The translations under genes and the position numbers were made by a program. Source: Sesamum alatum (taxonomy: Eukaryota; Streptophyta; Magnoliopsida; Lamiales; Pedaliaceae). Taken from it: a DNA stretch of 64,000 nucleotides. How positions within the stretch are numbered: the stretch's first letter is position 1; each line of letters begins with the position of its first letter. The stretch is taken from assembly GCA_034509735.1 (NCBI GenBank), contig JACGWO010000006.1, positions 37,565,141 through 37,629,140 of the forward strand, read 5' to 3'. This document shows positions 44,060 to 59,754 of the stretch, piece by piece. The notes below the pieces were generated by a model, which did no database searches, had not been told where the DNA came from, and saw only the letters and a list, made by a program, of their open reading frames with translations.

Positions 44060-45078
44060 GTGTTTGGTTAGTGAGAATAAATGGAAAGAAGATAAAACTG
44101 AATCCCTATGTTTGGTTTTATTTTTTCCCTATCTCCGAGACGGTGAGAAAATAAAATCAAATATAACATTACTCAAAAACATCTTTACTAGGTGTTTTGG
44201 GTAGTTCTGGTACATTCTCCCGTATATACATACATTCACTTATAAATAAATAAATATTACTATATACATATATATTTATAAAAATATATAAAAGAGATAT
44301 GATTTGATAATAAACAGTATTTTGTCTCCCAATATACAACACAATACATACAAAAAACATAAATATTACTATATACATATATAAAAATATATAAAAGAGA
44401 CATGATTTAACAATACATAGTGTTTTTTTGTTCCTCAATATACAACACAATACATACAATATATATTTTACACTATTTAAAATTAACTTAAAAAATAAAC
44501 ACAAACATACACTCTATTTCTAATACACACTTATTTATCTTTATTTCCTCTCTCTCTCCACAAAATAAAATAAAATATTTTAAAAATGAAAACCAAACAT
44601 AGGGAATATATATACAATTGGATAGAGAAATGAAAAAACAAGACTAAAAAGATTAAAATATATATATATATATTATTTTTATTTACTCGATCACCCGTAA
44701 ATATAACTTCACTCTTTTTTTTACCACTAATTACACTCGTACATAATATTTGAGAAATTATAATCATATAAAATGTATTGTTGTTCTTGTTCGAATGAAT
44801 ATTTCTATTAAAAAGTATAAATTTTAGTAACTTAAAATTTAACTTGCTTATTTTTTAGGGAAAAAAAATGAAGAGATAGCTAAATAGTAGGATTTTAATA
44901 ATTAGTCTCCATTCTCAATTTATTTTTTTCGTACTAAATAAAAAAAATATTTAATATTTAGTCCCATTCCAATCATACAAAATAATTTTTTTTGTAAAAA
45001 AAAAACTATCTCTTTTCCACTTTATTTTCCTCTTCCACTTCTCTTTTTCTCTCGTTGAACCAAATGAACCACAAGCAC
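44060..45078. mobile_element. Candidate long MITE (about 1.0 kb)
   Basis: The left end GTGTTTGGTTAGTGAG and the reverse-strand right end GTGCTTGTGGTTCATTTGG are weak inverted repeats, and TATTA flanks both sides (44055-44059 and 45079-45083). Inner arms are also inverted (ATCCCTATGTTTGGTTTT at about 44103 against AAAACCAAACATAGGGAA at about 44588). No ORF of recognisable kind. Superfamily unclear. Confidence 0.45.
44252..44468 (+). repeat. 109-bp tandem duplication
   Basis: Two copies beginning AAATATTACTATATACATAT at 44252 and 44361 share ATATAAAAGAGA(T/C)ATGATTT, then CAATATACAACACAATACAT. Divergence is a few percent plus small indels. Confidence 0.85.
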
Positions 45079-45232
45079 TATTATTTGCATTCTAAAACAA
45101 ATAAGTTAATACTAAAATAATTTAAAAATTAAAACCCAAAAAATTATCAATGAAAAAAATGCATAAAATGAAATACTTTTGTATGCCAATATCTAAAATA
45201 AAAGGAGTTTTTGCTATAGTAACAAAGTATAC

Positions 45233-45241
45233 AAACCCTAA
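45233..45241 (+). promoter_or_regulatory. Telo-box in the eL19 promoter
   Basis: AAACCCTAA stands about 100 bases upstream of the start codon, with a TATATAAG near 45277. Telo-boxes close to the start are a known hallmark of plant ribosomal protein promoters. Confidence 0.75.
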
Positions 45242-45340
45242 TGTAAGTTGTTGAGTCACGGTTCCTACAGCACAGCATATATAAGCGGCCACCGTCTTCG
45301 TCTCCGAGGTGGAGGAGGAAGGCAGAAGTAGAGCGGAGCT

Positions 45341-47411
<2,071 letters not shown>

Positions 47412-47419
47412 AAGCTATC

Positions 47420-48420
47420 AAGACAACACTGAAGACAAACATGACAAAAGAATGATGGTTTTGGTTTCCTATGGTGGACGCATTTTGTATTCCTGCAAGC
47501 TAAGCAGCAAAATTTTTAATACTTGCTCCATTTGTTAATTTGTGGCTTTAGACTTTGAGCGGATTCTTGAACTGTCTTAACTTTTTGCCTCAAGGGGTTG
47601 AAGAAAGCCAATAATTCATTCTTCTGCTTTCAAGAAATCTATCTGGCAGAATATTATAAACTGTGCTGCCGATATCACCCCGGCAACTTCACTTTGCTGT
47701 CATTTTACTCAAGCAAACATATTTTGTCACTAATTGCATAATTGAAATTAAGAAAATACATTAAGTTTACCATTTATTATGGCTTAATAACATCTGAACA
47801 AGATTGAAGTAATGGGTTAAATATTTGTAAATTGGTGTTATAGTGTGAAATTTGTTTTGCTACGTATGGGTATATATATACATATATAAGTTCGTTGGTT
47901 ATATTTATTAAGTAGTCAGTTTATTTTTTTTTTATATTTTTCAAGAAATAAATTATAGTGAAGAGTTGAATTGGATCGTAAGTCGATCATAAATATTATT
48001 AGGTGGGTAAAATTATAATCATCTGAAGCAAATATATAGTTTGAATAATTAATAAATCAATAAATTAGTTTCATGTTAAATAAGTTAAATTTGATATTCA
48101 ATTTGATATTGATAGATAACTTTATAAGATATTAAGAATTTTACACTTAATGTTTTTGGTTCAAATACAATGATGTGGTCACTAGTTTGCTCGACTTGAT
48201 TCGACTTGTTTACATGTTATTGATTGTATTAAAATAACATTATTTTTAATCATAATTATTGAAAAAGAACGAATAGTTACCATTAAGGGGAAATTTCATT
48301 TTGTTACGTATGGAGCGGAAGGATTTTAAATTTGAGAAAAATATTTAAAAGAAAAAAAAAAAAAAAAGAAAGACAAGAGTGCCAACTGCCAAGTACAAAT
48401 GGAATAGGTAACATCTTATT
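47420..48420. other. Spacer between eL19 and PLD-zeta, no gene seen
   Basis: 3' UTR of eL19, then about 700 bases of AT-rich DNA with no repeat boundaries that I can define. An A-homopolymer-rich tract lies at 48350-48371. Confidence 0.55.
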
Positions 48421-48475
48421 GACGTACCTATAAATACCAAAATGAAATTACGTTCGTCATCTTTCCTTCTCCAAA

Positions 48476-48477
<2 letters not shown>

Positions 48478-48523
<46 letters not shown>
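48478..48523 (+). repeat. (CT)23 microsatellite in the PLD-zeta leader
   Basis: An uninterrupted CT run lies between the TATA box (TATAAATA, 48429-48436) and the start codon at 48609, therefore in or at the edge of the 5' UTR. Confidence 0.9.
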
Positions 48524-48526
<3 letters not shown>

Positions 48527-48608
48527 CAATCTCTATTGGATCTCACAAACATATGCAATCTTGATTTTTTTTTTTGTTGTTGTTTTGTTAAGCTTAATTT
48601 ATATGTAA

Positions 48609-51600
48609 ATGGCGTCAGGGGAGCAATTCATGGGCGGGGGGCCTAAGTACGTGCAAATGCAACCGGAGGCACGGGCGCGGGGCTCGCCGTCGACGACGTC
48701 AACGTACTTCTCGATTCATCAGCAGAATTTTCTGGAAGCTGAGTCTCCTCGGATTTTTGATGAGTTGCCGGAAGCTACTATCGTTCAAGTTTCGCGTCCG
48801 GATGCCGCTGATATTAGCCCCATGATGCTCACTTACACGATTGAATTCCAATACAAGGAGGTGCGCGCTGTCGTTTTTGATATTTGCGATCTGTTATTTT
48901 TCTGATGTGTCCATTTCTGAGAATTTATGAGTTTTTCTTGGTGGAATTTTGGCTCGTCTGGGAATATATGAGGATGATTACTTAAATGTCGACTTTCTGT
49001 CCAACAGGATGGTGGCTCGCGCTTTTTTGTTATCTTGTTGGAGTTTTATGTTTTGTAGCAAAAATTCTGGGGATTCATTGGGTTGCTAGGTTGAATTTAG
49101 AAGTTTCCGGATTAAGGTTTGAAAAGAAAATTTTATTTTTCTGGTCAACTGATTGGAATGAATTTTAAACTGATGAATAGATAAGACGAATGTGCTTTTT
49201 CACCTTCAATCTAACCATGTTTATGAAAAACAAACTGAAAACTTCTGGGAAGACCAAGGCTCTTCTTGGATGTTCTTAATTGGAGTTTCATTAACACTCT
49301 GTTTGGAGCATATTGTTGAGGAAAGTAAAAAAGGAAAAGTAAAATCAGTAAATACTATATTTCACTCAGGGGACAGATCAATTGCTAGAACTTCTTGGAT
49401 GCAGTCTAGTCCTCTTAAAATAAGATAAAGAGAATGATAAATTAATGTCTCTTGTATTTAAGTTTCTACTGGCATTTCTTTGTGTTTGCCTTTAGACGAG
49501 GAGAAAGGTTTTCCTTGGACTTTCTTTGCCAGACTGGCAGTCCGAATTAAGATACAAGTTTATAGTTGACCCTTTGGTACTTCTATTAAAGAATACGAAA
49601 GGTGTAGGAGCATAGACTGTAGGTAAACTGTTATAGACCTATGAATATTAGAGCAAAGTTCATTTTATGCTTTAATCTAGCAGGATCAGTTTTTAGCTTT
49701 TAAAGGTTCAAGTTATTAATAATATGAGCTCTTTATTGATAGTACCAGGCTGAAATTGGCTATTTAATAAAAATGTTGAGGTTAGGTTCAGTTCAAGTTT
49801 GATGTGACGTTTCTGTGTGGTTTTGAATTGCTTGCCAGCAAAGATGTTTTGATACTTTTGGAGCTCTAGTCAGACTGTCCTCTTCGGACACTGTGAATTA
49901 ATGAAATGAAGTTTCAAGTTTCATAGTTCCACTGCTTTGGTAGTTGTCATTATTGAGATTGCAATGAATTAGGACCCTGTTCTCAATGGCAAAAGTCAAA
50001 GTTCTAACAAATTTGACAGAATGTTCATTGCATTTAGATATGTAAGTTTCTTTTCATTCATAAACTAGTGCTGATTGTCACACTATTTTTCCTTAGTTCA
50101 AGTGGCAGTTAATGAAAAAAGCTTCGCAAGTTTTCTATTTACACTTTGCTCTGAAGAAGCGAAAATTTATTGAGGAGATACATGAGAGGCAAGAGCAGGT
50201 AATTTTACCCCAAACAGCTTATATTTTTCATATTTGCGTAAAACCTTCAATTTTTTGGTATTTCACTTGCTATCCCTGTGGAGTGGTAGATGTCCGTTAA
50301 GTTTGACTATGGATATCTCTTTTCGTTCCTCGGATTTTTTGCCTTCTGCTTGGAACTAGGAAGATTGCCTACTACGGCCTACAATTTTGATATTTATTCT
50401 TTATTTCGTTATTTATTTTTCATTAATTTAGTCCTGACTCCAATTTTCAAAGGTTAGAGAATGGCTTCAAAATTTAGGAATAGGAGATCATGCCCCAGTT
50501 ATGCCAGATGATGAAGAACCAGATGATGAGGCTGTTCCTTCACGTAATGACGAGATTGCTAAGAACAGGTGCTTCTTAATCAAGCATGACATGTTTAGAT
50601 CTTTGAAAAGAGTTAAATACGTTGATTCCTGTTGTAATAGTTATATATCTTACAGGTGGTTTTTTGTTCAGAGATGTTCCTTCTAGTGCTGCTCTTCCAA
50701 TTATCCGTCCAGCGCTTTTAAGGCAGCATTCAATGTCAGACCGAGCAAGAGGAGCTATGCAGGGATACTTAAATCACTTTCTCAGCAATATAGATATCGT
50801 GAATTCTGAAGAGGTGAGTCCATGGTGGCATCCTCAACCTTGAAGGCTTTCCTCGTATTTTGGGGATATCAATTTATTGGTTTGACATTTTCTCAGATTG
50901 TAGTTTCTGTTGTCTTTAATGCAGCCAAAGTTGACTTTGTGGAACTTCTGCATTCTGTATTTTTTCTTTTTTTACTTTATCTCTTATATCTTTTATGGGA
51001 AGCCAGAGATGGAGGGATCGACCAACCCCACCCTCCCCCTTGGCCCTGTACTGTCTCCTTACTATCTTTCTTAAAAGAGTTTGCTTAGTGTGGAAGATAT
51101 GCTCATCAGATGTTTCATTTTGAAACTATTGGTGATAGAGGAAGTAAAAGTGGAAAGTTAGGGGAAACATCCTCATGTATGAGAATTCCCATTTTTCTTA
51201 GCAAAATCTAGATCTTATGCTCTATCTTCTCTACTGCCTATATTTAGCTAATATGAAATTTTACCTTGCTTTTCTGAGTTTATGTCGATCATATTGATCT
51301 AGTTACAGTTTCCAGGTCCAAGTTGTAACAAAATGTTATCTTAAACTGATATTCATATCTTATTCGAATCAAGCTTGTTGGTCCGTCATAAGTGGCATTT
51401 TCTTCAAGCTCAATTGCCTGTTCTTTAGGTGTGAAGCTGGGAAACTTCCTCCCTGACCTTCTGGGAAAAATTGTACGTTGCAGGTGTGCAAGTTTTTGGA
51501 AGTTTCCAAGTTATCTTTCTCACCGGAGTATGGTCCTAAGCTGAAGGAAGATTACATTATGGTGAAGCATTTACCAAAAATTCTGGGCAATGATGATGAC

Positions 51601-54600
51601 GAAAGATGTTGTTCATGCCAATGGGTCAGTTGTTGCAGGGATAATTGGCAAAAGGTAGGATTGACCTTTCTTTAGTGATACATAATTTAATATCGCAAGT
51701 TTCATGTTGTATACTTGGTTTACAACCTTTTCTTTTCTGTTGCATCTTTTTTGTGGTTCAGCTTGTATTGACTAATCTGGCCTCATTGCCTGTGCTCTTT
51801 TCTCTCTCATTTGTTGCATTCTCCTACCATTTCAATGCTCAGAAATGTAGTATAATTGTAATCCACTATATATAAATCCTCAAGACAATAGCTACTAATG
51901 TATACATATGCAGTAGCTATCTAATGTAAAATATTCATAATTTGCAGGTTTGGGCTGTACTGAAACCTGGATTCCTGGCCTTTCTTAAGCACCCATTTGA
52001 TCTGAAGCCTTTAGACATTGTTGTTTTTGACGTTCTACCAGCCTCAGATGGTAATGGGGAAGGCCGAGTATTCTTGGCAAAAGAAGTGAATGATCACAAT
52101 CCTCTGCGCCACTACTTCAGAGTAAGTCATGTACAAATCATTTAGTTTGTGAAGCATTCTCTATTTTGATGCTCCTTTCCGCAGCAGCCAGTGTGAGTGA
52201 TATTCTGATATGATTTTTTACCTTGGAGTTCACAGCACTTGTTGCTTCAACAGAACCTCAAGTATTTGGAGGCATTGATGTTAGCCCTATTAGCCTATGC
52301 ATTACCAAGTACTTATTCAGAAATGATCCCTTGTTTTCTTCCATAATTGCAAAAGTAGAACTTGTTTGCCAACATTCCTTACGGGTGCACCATGCATGGA
52401 CGGAACTTTTGCTATGAGAGAACAATTTGTATACTTACAGCTGCCTTTGGTGAATTAGCTTGCCACTTGTTTTTCTGATTTGATCTTGCATCCAACCATG
52501 ACTGTCAGTTGCGCCAGAGCTTCAATGCCGTATAATCACCTGGGGATTGGTCTTGTCTGGTTTTTCTTGACAATCTACCCGAGTTAAATGTTGAAAGGTT
52601 AGAGTGTGAGGAATATGTGGCATCTCTGAGTTACTTGGTGATCATTGCTAGTGAGTGTATTATGCGAATGCTAAGAAGGAACCCTGTAGGCTGTAGCATA
52701 TATCAAAATTTTAATCCGATTCCCACGCCTATTGTTTGTGCAAACTAAATTAATGAAGATGTGGATTTGTATTTAAAACTCTCTCTTCAAGAATAAATTC
52801 TATGGTAGGTGACTTGTGGCACTCGGAGCATCAAGCTTAGAACCAAAAGCAATGCCAAAGTTAAAGATTGGGTTGCGGCAATCAATGATGCTGGTCTTCG
52901 GCCACCTGAAGGATGGTGTCACTCACATCGCTTTGGCTCCTTTGCTCCTCCTCGGGGTTTGACTTCAGATGGCAGTCAGGCTCAGTGGTTTGTGGATGGT
53001 CGTGCTGCATTTAGAGCTATTGCTCTGGCCATTGAGGAAGCAAAATCTGAGGTCTGTACTCTAACCTTGCTTTCTTGGAATTTTTATCATAATGGTTGCT
53101 TGAGATTCTGGTAGTAAATGATTGGACATGTGGTGCAGATATTTATATGTGGCTGGTGGTTGTGCCCAGAACTATACTTGCAGCGTCCGTTCCATGCTCA
53201 TGCATCCTCTCGGCTTGATTCTTTACTGGAATCTAAGGCCAAGCAAGGTGTTCAGGTAGTTAAATGTAAACAATACATTGTTTGCTCTAGAAAAATCATT
53301 TGGATGGATAGGAGTAATTCGCTGTTAGTTATCATTGACCACTTTTATGGTTCAAATATCAGAATGTCTTAAGTCTAATAACAACAGAGCATACATATTT
53401 TGAATGCGTCCATATACATCTGATTGTTGACAGTTTGTGTTTCCGGTAAATACTAAAAGCAACTTTGCAGAATCATCATCGGTTCATCATTGATATTATT
53501 GAACCATACGACAGAACATTATCAATGTATGCAAACTTGATGCATTTGGTAAATTTTTTTAAAAGCAATAATTCTTTATTTAGTCATAAGTATCCAACTC
53601 TTTTCATTTTTATGTTTTTTCAAAATCATAATAGGAAAAATATGGCAATATTTTTAAAAGTTAGGTGATAAAATATGATGCTCCCCAGCCCAAACAAAAA
53701 TAAAATAAAGAAAGAAAAAAGAAATTAAAATTGGGGAAAAAAGACAGCACAGAAGAGATTGAATGGTATGGTGAAAAGTGGGAGTACTAGATTATATACC
53801 TAAAATGCGATTTGTTGACATGTTAATTTTTTTGGGTTGATTTGCTAAACTAGGAGGTTAAGACGTTAAGTTGCTGTGGCAAGTGTCTATTTAACAACAA
53901 ACAGTACTTGTAAACCCGACGCATCTAATCCTATGACTAACTGATAATAATTTCAAAAGGTCCCTCTGAATTTATTCCTCCTGATTCTCAAGTCTTATAT
54001 TGACATCACAAGTTTCATGATCTCATTCATCTAATAGTTTCTTTTATGATTCAATTGGACGCTTTTGGTTTAGAATTTTGTTATTTATGTAGGTATACAT
54101 TCTCCTATACAAGGAGGTTGCTCTAGCTCTCAAAATTAACAGTGTCCATAGCAAGAAAAAGCTTCTGAGCATTCATGAGAATATCAGAGTACTTCGATAT
54201 CCTGATCATTTTTCTACAGGTGTCTATCTATGGTATGTTTTCCATCGTGGAGAGAAGTTTCTCAACCTTTCTTATTCTTTTCTTTTGATAGCTTTTACAC
54301 TGATATATCATATTATCTTATGCAGGTCCCACCATGAAAAAATTGTCATTGTGGATCACCAGATTTGTTTTATTGGAGGCCTTGATCTGTGCTTTGGCCG
54401 GTATGACTTTGGTGAACATAAGGTGGGTGATCATCCCGCTCAAATATGGCCTGGCAAGGATTATTACAATCCAAGGTGTGTCCGACAAGTTTAAGAATTT
54501 AATTATGTCACTGCTGCATGACAGTAATTTGGTGTGTCAGGAATCATAAATAATCTCTCTATTCAGACAGAAAGCTCCACTGCTGATCCTTATAGGCCTC

Positions 54601-57008
54601 TTATCAGTTATAGTGTCCCTTCTCACTGGGTTTACTTTAGGATTGTTTGCTCAAATCGTGCTCTGATGACAATATCACAAATATCTAGCATCTTATGAGT
54701 TTCTACTACTGGAAACTTGAAAAATCACCCTTGCCACTTCAAGATTGTACCATGTTCAGGAAGCTTGTCAGTAGCTGATGATAATTTTTTATACGCAACA
54801 GCAACAGTTTTTAATATTGAATGACAACTGGAATTTGCTTCTTTGCCATTCACATTTAGTCATATTTGAACTTGTAGTCCTCTTTGAACTAAATGCAAAA
54901 TACTTGACATAAATACTGAAATCAGGGAATCAGAACCAAATTCCTGGGAGGATACGATGAAGGATGAACTAGATCGAAAAAAATATCCACGTATGCCATG
55001 GCATGATGTCCAGTGTGCCCTCTGGGGGCCCCCATGCCGTGATCTAGCCCGGCATTTTGTACAGAGATGGAACTATGCAAAGGTTGGATCATTTCTTTTA
55101 AATATCGTAAATTGTGTTCTTGACATATAATTTCTCCTAATCTACTTTTCTCTTATGATCTGACAGAGAAATAAGGCCCCAAATGAACAAGCTATTCCAT
55201 TGCTCTTGCCTCAGCACCACATGGTTATTCCCCATTACTTGGGAATGAGCAAAGAGATAGAGTTTGGTCATATGAATATTAATGGGAGCCACACAGACAT
55301 GAAGAGAAATGACTCCTTTTCCTCTCGAGCATCATCTCAAGATATACCTTTGCTTATGCCACAAGAGGCTGGTGGACTGGATGCTGTAGAGGGAGAAGCA
55401 AAAGTAAATGCGTTTAATATATTGCATGATCTTGATGATCATCCAAGCAGGAGGTACAGGAGTCCTTTCTATTTGCACAAGTCCAGAATCGAGCCATTAG
55501 CCCCAGATATGCCTCTGAGGGATTTTTCAGATGATCTCGGTACCTCGGATCATCAGAGTGAATTCTCCTCCAATGTGATGCAGCCTGGATCACAAGTTTC
55601 TGACAAAGAATGGTGGGAAACACAAGAACGTGGCAATCAAGTTCTTATTGCTGATGAAACTGGACAAGTGGGTCCTCATGTTTCATGCAGCTGTCAGGTG
55701 AGATTCAGCCCCTTATGCTCCTTAAGCTGGGCTCCTTAAGCTTGTTACAATGGAAAAGAGGAGTCCGGATTGATTTATTGTTTGAAAATTGACTGTCCTT
55801 TGTTCTAATATCATGGATGACCTTTGGTTCTCAGGTTATAAGGAGTGTCAGTCAGTGGTCAGCTGGTACAAGCCAAATTGAAGAAAGTATTCACAATGCT
55901 TACTGTTCACTTATTGAAAGAGCTGAACATTATGTCTACATTGAGGTCCGTAATTGGGTTGCCTCTAAGTCCTAATTTCAGACTAGTTAGTTTCTTGCAC
56001 TCATTCCCACCATTTTAAACATCTTAAGAACTTAATTGTGCTCAATGTGTCTTCGAAAGGGAATGTAGATAACTTGATGAATTGCTCTTTTCATATTTTT
56101 TTCGTAGAATATTATTATCAAGTATGATTGCTGAGTCTTATGCTTTCCATCCTCAATCAAATAAACTGTTCTACTGTGTGATCTTTTCTCATCCAATGCT
56201 CCATTTGTTTCTGTATACTAGAGTCTTTCTTTTCTCGACCCCAGATCTTGACTTGTAAGAATGATATGTTGTGTTTCTTCTAGATTGGATTGTGTCAACC
56301 TTCCACTTTGTTCTAGTCGGATAATTTAGTCTTATTTTACTTAGATCAGAAGAGTGTCAGTCGTCTTAGATTGTATCAACAAAGGAGATTAATAAAAGAT
56401 ACATGGTGAGATGGCCTATTCGAATGACTAAATGAAATAAGCTTGTTACTTTAGAAACTTCTAGCTACATCATAGAATGAAATTCAGTATGAGGTTAGCA
56501 TAAAACTTCTATTGGTGCCTTATAAAGCATCAAAGGTATTCTCCTGACATGCTATTTTCTTATATTGGTTCCAGAATCAATTTTTCATCTCTGGTCTATC
56601 AGGTGATGAACTGATTCAGAATCGTGTTTTAGAAGCATTATATAGGCGTATCATGCGAGCTCACAATGAGAAGAAGTGCTTCAGGGTTATTATTGTCATA
56701 CCTCTTCTACCAGGTTTCCAGGTACACAATTCTTTGTGGGCCAGATCTATATTCTTGTTTATTTCATTGTGTTTCTTAATCTGTTAAATATTTCGACAGG
56801 GTGGTGTGGATGATTCCGGTGCTGCATCTGTGAGAGCCATTATGCATTGGCAATATCGGACAATATGCAGAGGACATAATTCGATACTGCATAATCTATA
56901 TGACCTTGTTGGGTCTAGAGTGCATGATTATATATCCTTCTATGGTCTGAGAGCATATGGGAGACTTTTTGATGGCGGCCCTGTTGCCACCAGTCAGGTA
57001 CATAGAAT

Positions 57009-57062
<54 letters not shown>

Positions 57063-58843
57063 GACCATGGAAATCCAGTTCCTAAATCCTTACCCTTCTT
57101 CGCAACTCCTTTCCAGTCGTTCGTTTAGATGTTTACTGAGTTATAGAACCATAGAAACTTGTACGGTAGTCAAAAGATGGAGGTGGTAATATCAATCTTA
57201 GCTCTTTCTTGCAGAAGACTACAAATCTTGCACACTTAATTCTCCTACGACCTTTCTGGCCCTGGGTTTCTTTTCCTTTCCTTTTACGTCCATTGGAACC
57301 TTGCTTGGGGATGGATGTATTCATAACCTGGATACTGATGTTACGTGATTTTCTCAGGTGTATGTTCATAGCAAGATTATGATTATTGACGACCATACGA
57401 CATTGATGGGCTCTGCTAATGTTAATGACAGAAGTTTGCTTGGTTCTAGAGATTCTGAGGTATGACTGAATTCTTTCTGAAACTGCTTTTCGTTAGACAT
57501 GAAGGCAATTTTTTCTAAAGAGCTGCAAAAATTGGAAGTTACCGCAATTGCTGAGGTGAATTGAGACGGAACTTCTCCAATTAATTAGATGACTTCCCAC
57601 TGTTACTTTATAGATATCCTTGTTAGAATTTGCGGAGAGGGGTCCAAAGTAGTAGTTGGGGGTTGTCTTCCCTTTATGGCCACAATACCGTACCTCGTGC
57701 ATTTATTTTGCTAACCCAGCTGCCAAAGCTCAATACCCTACAAGACTTAAATGAAGACCACCACCCCTACCCCCTCTCAACGTTGTCCTGAATTCTTAGT
57801 AATTGATGGCGTTAGTCTAATTTCAATGCATGTCTGACCTTATATAGTTGGGCCTCGGCTCATTCTCCTTTGGTTGTTCGTCTCGAGTTCTTTTGTTTCT
57901 CGTCTGTGCATAAAGATACGACTGAAAAGAGGAAGAAAAGGCCAGAGTTGATGTTTTGCTGATTATTAGTGGATTTCATTCTTCCAGATTGGTGTGCTTA
58001 TCGAGGACAAAGAATTTGTTAATTCGTCGATGGGAGGCAATTATTGGAGAGCTGGAAAATTTGCTTCGAGTCTACGCATCTCGCTATGGTCAGAGCACCT
58101 TGGTCTTTGTGCCGGAGAGGTTGAATCCATCAATAGACAAAGCTACAAATATTCATCATGCATTGAATTCTTAGTCCATGGTTAACGCTGCTCGTAAGAA
58201 TGAGTTCTTTCTTCATGCTTTGACACACTATCTCCTACCATTTGCAGGTTAATCAAATTCGAGACCCAGTGATTGATTCAACCTATAAGGACATATGGAT
58301 GGCAACCGCAAAGGTGAGAAACTGAGGATTGTAATATGATGTGGCTGTCATAACAAACATTATTAGAACTGTGTGGAACTTAACGCATCAAACATATTCT
58401 GAATTTCCCATGGGGAGTCCAAATCTAACAACTGGTTCAAATGTGACAGACAAATACAACGATCTACCAAGACGTATTTTCCTGTATTCCGAATGATCTC
58501 ATACATACAAGGTATGGCTAAGCTACTATCTTTACTCGTTTTGGTTTTCAAGGTATCAAGCTCTTTTTACTCGATGTGATTGCATACATACAGGGTTGCA
58601 CTCCGACAAGGCATGAGCTTCTGGAGAGAAAAAGTCGGGCAGACCACCATCGATCTAGGAATAGCCCCGAAGAAGTTAGAATCATACGTAAATGGAGATG
58701 TGAAGGGCACAGATCCCATGGAAAGATTAGCATGTGTGAAGGGACATCTGGTGTCATATCCTCTGGAATTCATGTGCAAAGAAGACTTGAGACCTGTATT
58801 CAATGAAAGCGAATACTATGCATCACCTCAAGTTTTTCATTAA
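48609..58843 (+). CDS. PLDZ (PLDP-type): Phospholipase D zeta (PX-PH type), 20 exons
   Basis: It hydrolyses membrane phosphatidylcholine to phosphatidic acid and choline. Plant PLD-zeta acts in phosphate starvation, auxin response and vesicle trafficking. Exons (starts-ends): 48609-48860, 50097-50198, 50453-50568, 50672-50813, 51484-51654, 51948-52121, 52809-53051, 53139-53255, 54093-54232, 54326-54475, 54926-55082, 55167-55697, 55835-55945, 56575-56721, 56800-56997, 57358-57459, 57988-58119, 58248-58313, 58450-58511, 58594-58843. The total is 1120 aa, all in frame. Domains are PX (about 60-200), PH (about 215-345) and two PLD catalytic halves. Both HKD motifs are intact: HHEKIVIVD (H489, K491, D496) and VHSKIMIID (H921, K923, D928). 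There is no C2 domain, so this is the calcium-independent, PIP2-dependent class. Exon 4 uses the second of two nearby AG acceptors; the first (50655) would shift the frame. Confidence 0.96.
57013..57061 (+). repeat. (CT)24 microsatellite in PLD-zeta intron 15
   Basis: An uninterrupted CT run starts 15 bases after the exon 15 donor site. It is intronic and pyrimidine-rich but far from the acceptor, so probably without splicing consequence. Confidence 0.9.
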
Positions 58844-58849
58844 GCATTA

Positions 58850-59640
58850 CTGGCAATTATTCGCATTCCAATATATACTCTAATAATTGGAGGTTTTCCA
58901 TTCATGCCAAAGGATTTTATATATTTATATATGTGCTTTAACCAATACTGAAGGTGAAGTACTTAGTTAGAGGAAGGAAGTTGAAAAAGGGGTGTAATTA
59001 TGATGTACTTTCTCCTGTAAGAGAGATTCTTCTTCTTCTTCTTCATGATTTCTTTTCTTTTTTCCAAAATAGAAATAAAAATAATTGTTTTGGACATTCT
59101 GTAGAAATTGTGTAGTCTTTGTTTGAATCAATTTACATTTGAAGATAGATGTTGAAATATTTTGAGTATGATATAATATTTCACTTACATGCTAATGCTA
59201 TGTTTGGGTCAAGAGGTGCAGCCAAGAAGCTAAGGTCTTGTTATTTCAACATCAGTCAACAAGTATACAAGAACAGAGAATTGAAATTGGAAATCTTTTT
59301 TTTTTTTTAAATAAATAAATATGATGATCAAATAATTTCATTAATTATAATTTTAATTATTATTCATACTAAGTAGAAACAAATACATAGAGTGAAACAC
59401 AAAGTACATTCAGGCTCTCGAATTCATATTCATAACCTACCATACATAACTAAGGTTTTATTTGTATCGAAAAATTTAAAATTATGAATTTCACATTCTT
59501 AATAATAAACTTTTTAAATTTATCCTCCAATTTTAATTTTGAAGTATGTTTTTGTGGAATATTAATAGATTTTAAATTGTGATTTTATTAAATATCGATA
59601 CATTTTAAGAAAAATTGTGCGGGTGAAGTTAGTGAAGTTG
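58850..59640. other. PLD-zeta 3' UTR and spacer, no gene seen
   Basis: Contains a TTCTTC microsatellite (59028-59044) in the likely 3' UTR and AT-rich non-coding sequence. Confidence 0.55.
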
Positions 59641-59654
59641 AAAGTTGGTGGGAA

Positions 59655-59664
59655 TCTCCCGCGC
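59655..59664 (+). promoter_or_regulatory. E2F-like site in the TEN1 promoter
   Basis: TCTCCCGCGC, one base off the TTTCCCGC-type E2F consensus, lies 91 bases before the TEN1 start codon. E2F control would suit a replication and telomere gene; this is inference from one site. Confidence 0.4.
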
Positions 59665-59754
59665 TTGCCAAAAGCAAAAGGTACTCGACCGACCCGACCT
59701 CCTTCTCCACCCCCAATTCCTCTCTTTGGCTCTTCTTCTTCAGATTGAATTGAA

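Larger units (their letters stand above)
43860..45230. other. AT-rich intergenic region between divergent genes
   Basis: No gene seen. Most of it (44060-45078) looks like one MITE-like element with a duplicated core; the rest is low-complexity A/T sequence. Confidence 0.5.

Noticed and set aside
50655..50671. Earlier AG acceptor for PLD-zeta exon 4
   Set aside because: It puts the reading frame into a stop within about ten codons; the AG at 50670-50671 restores the conserved [11 protein letters not shown].
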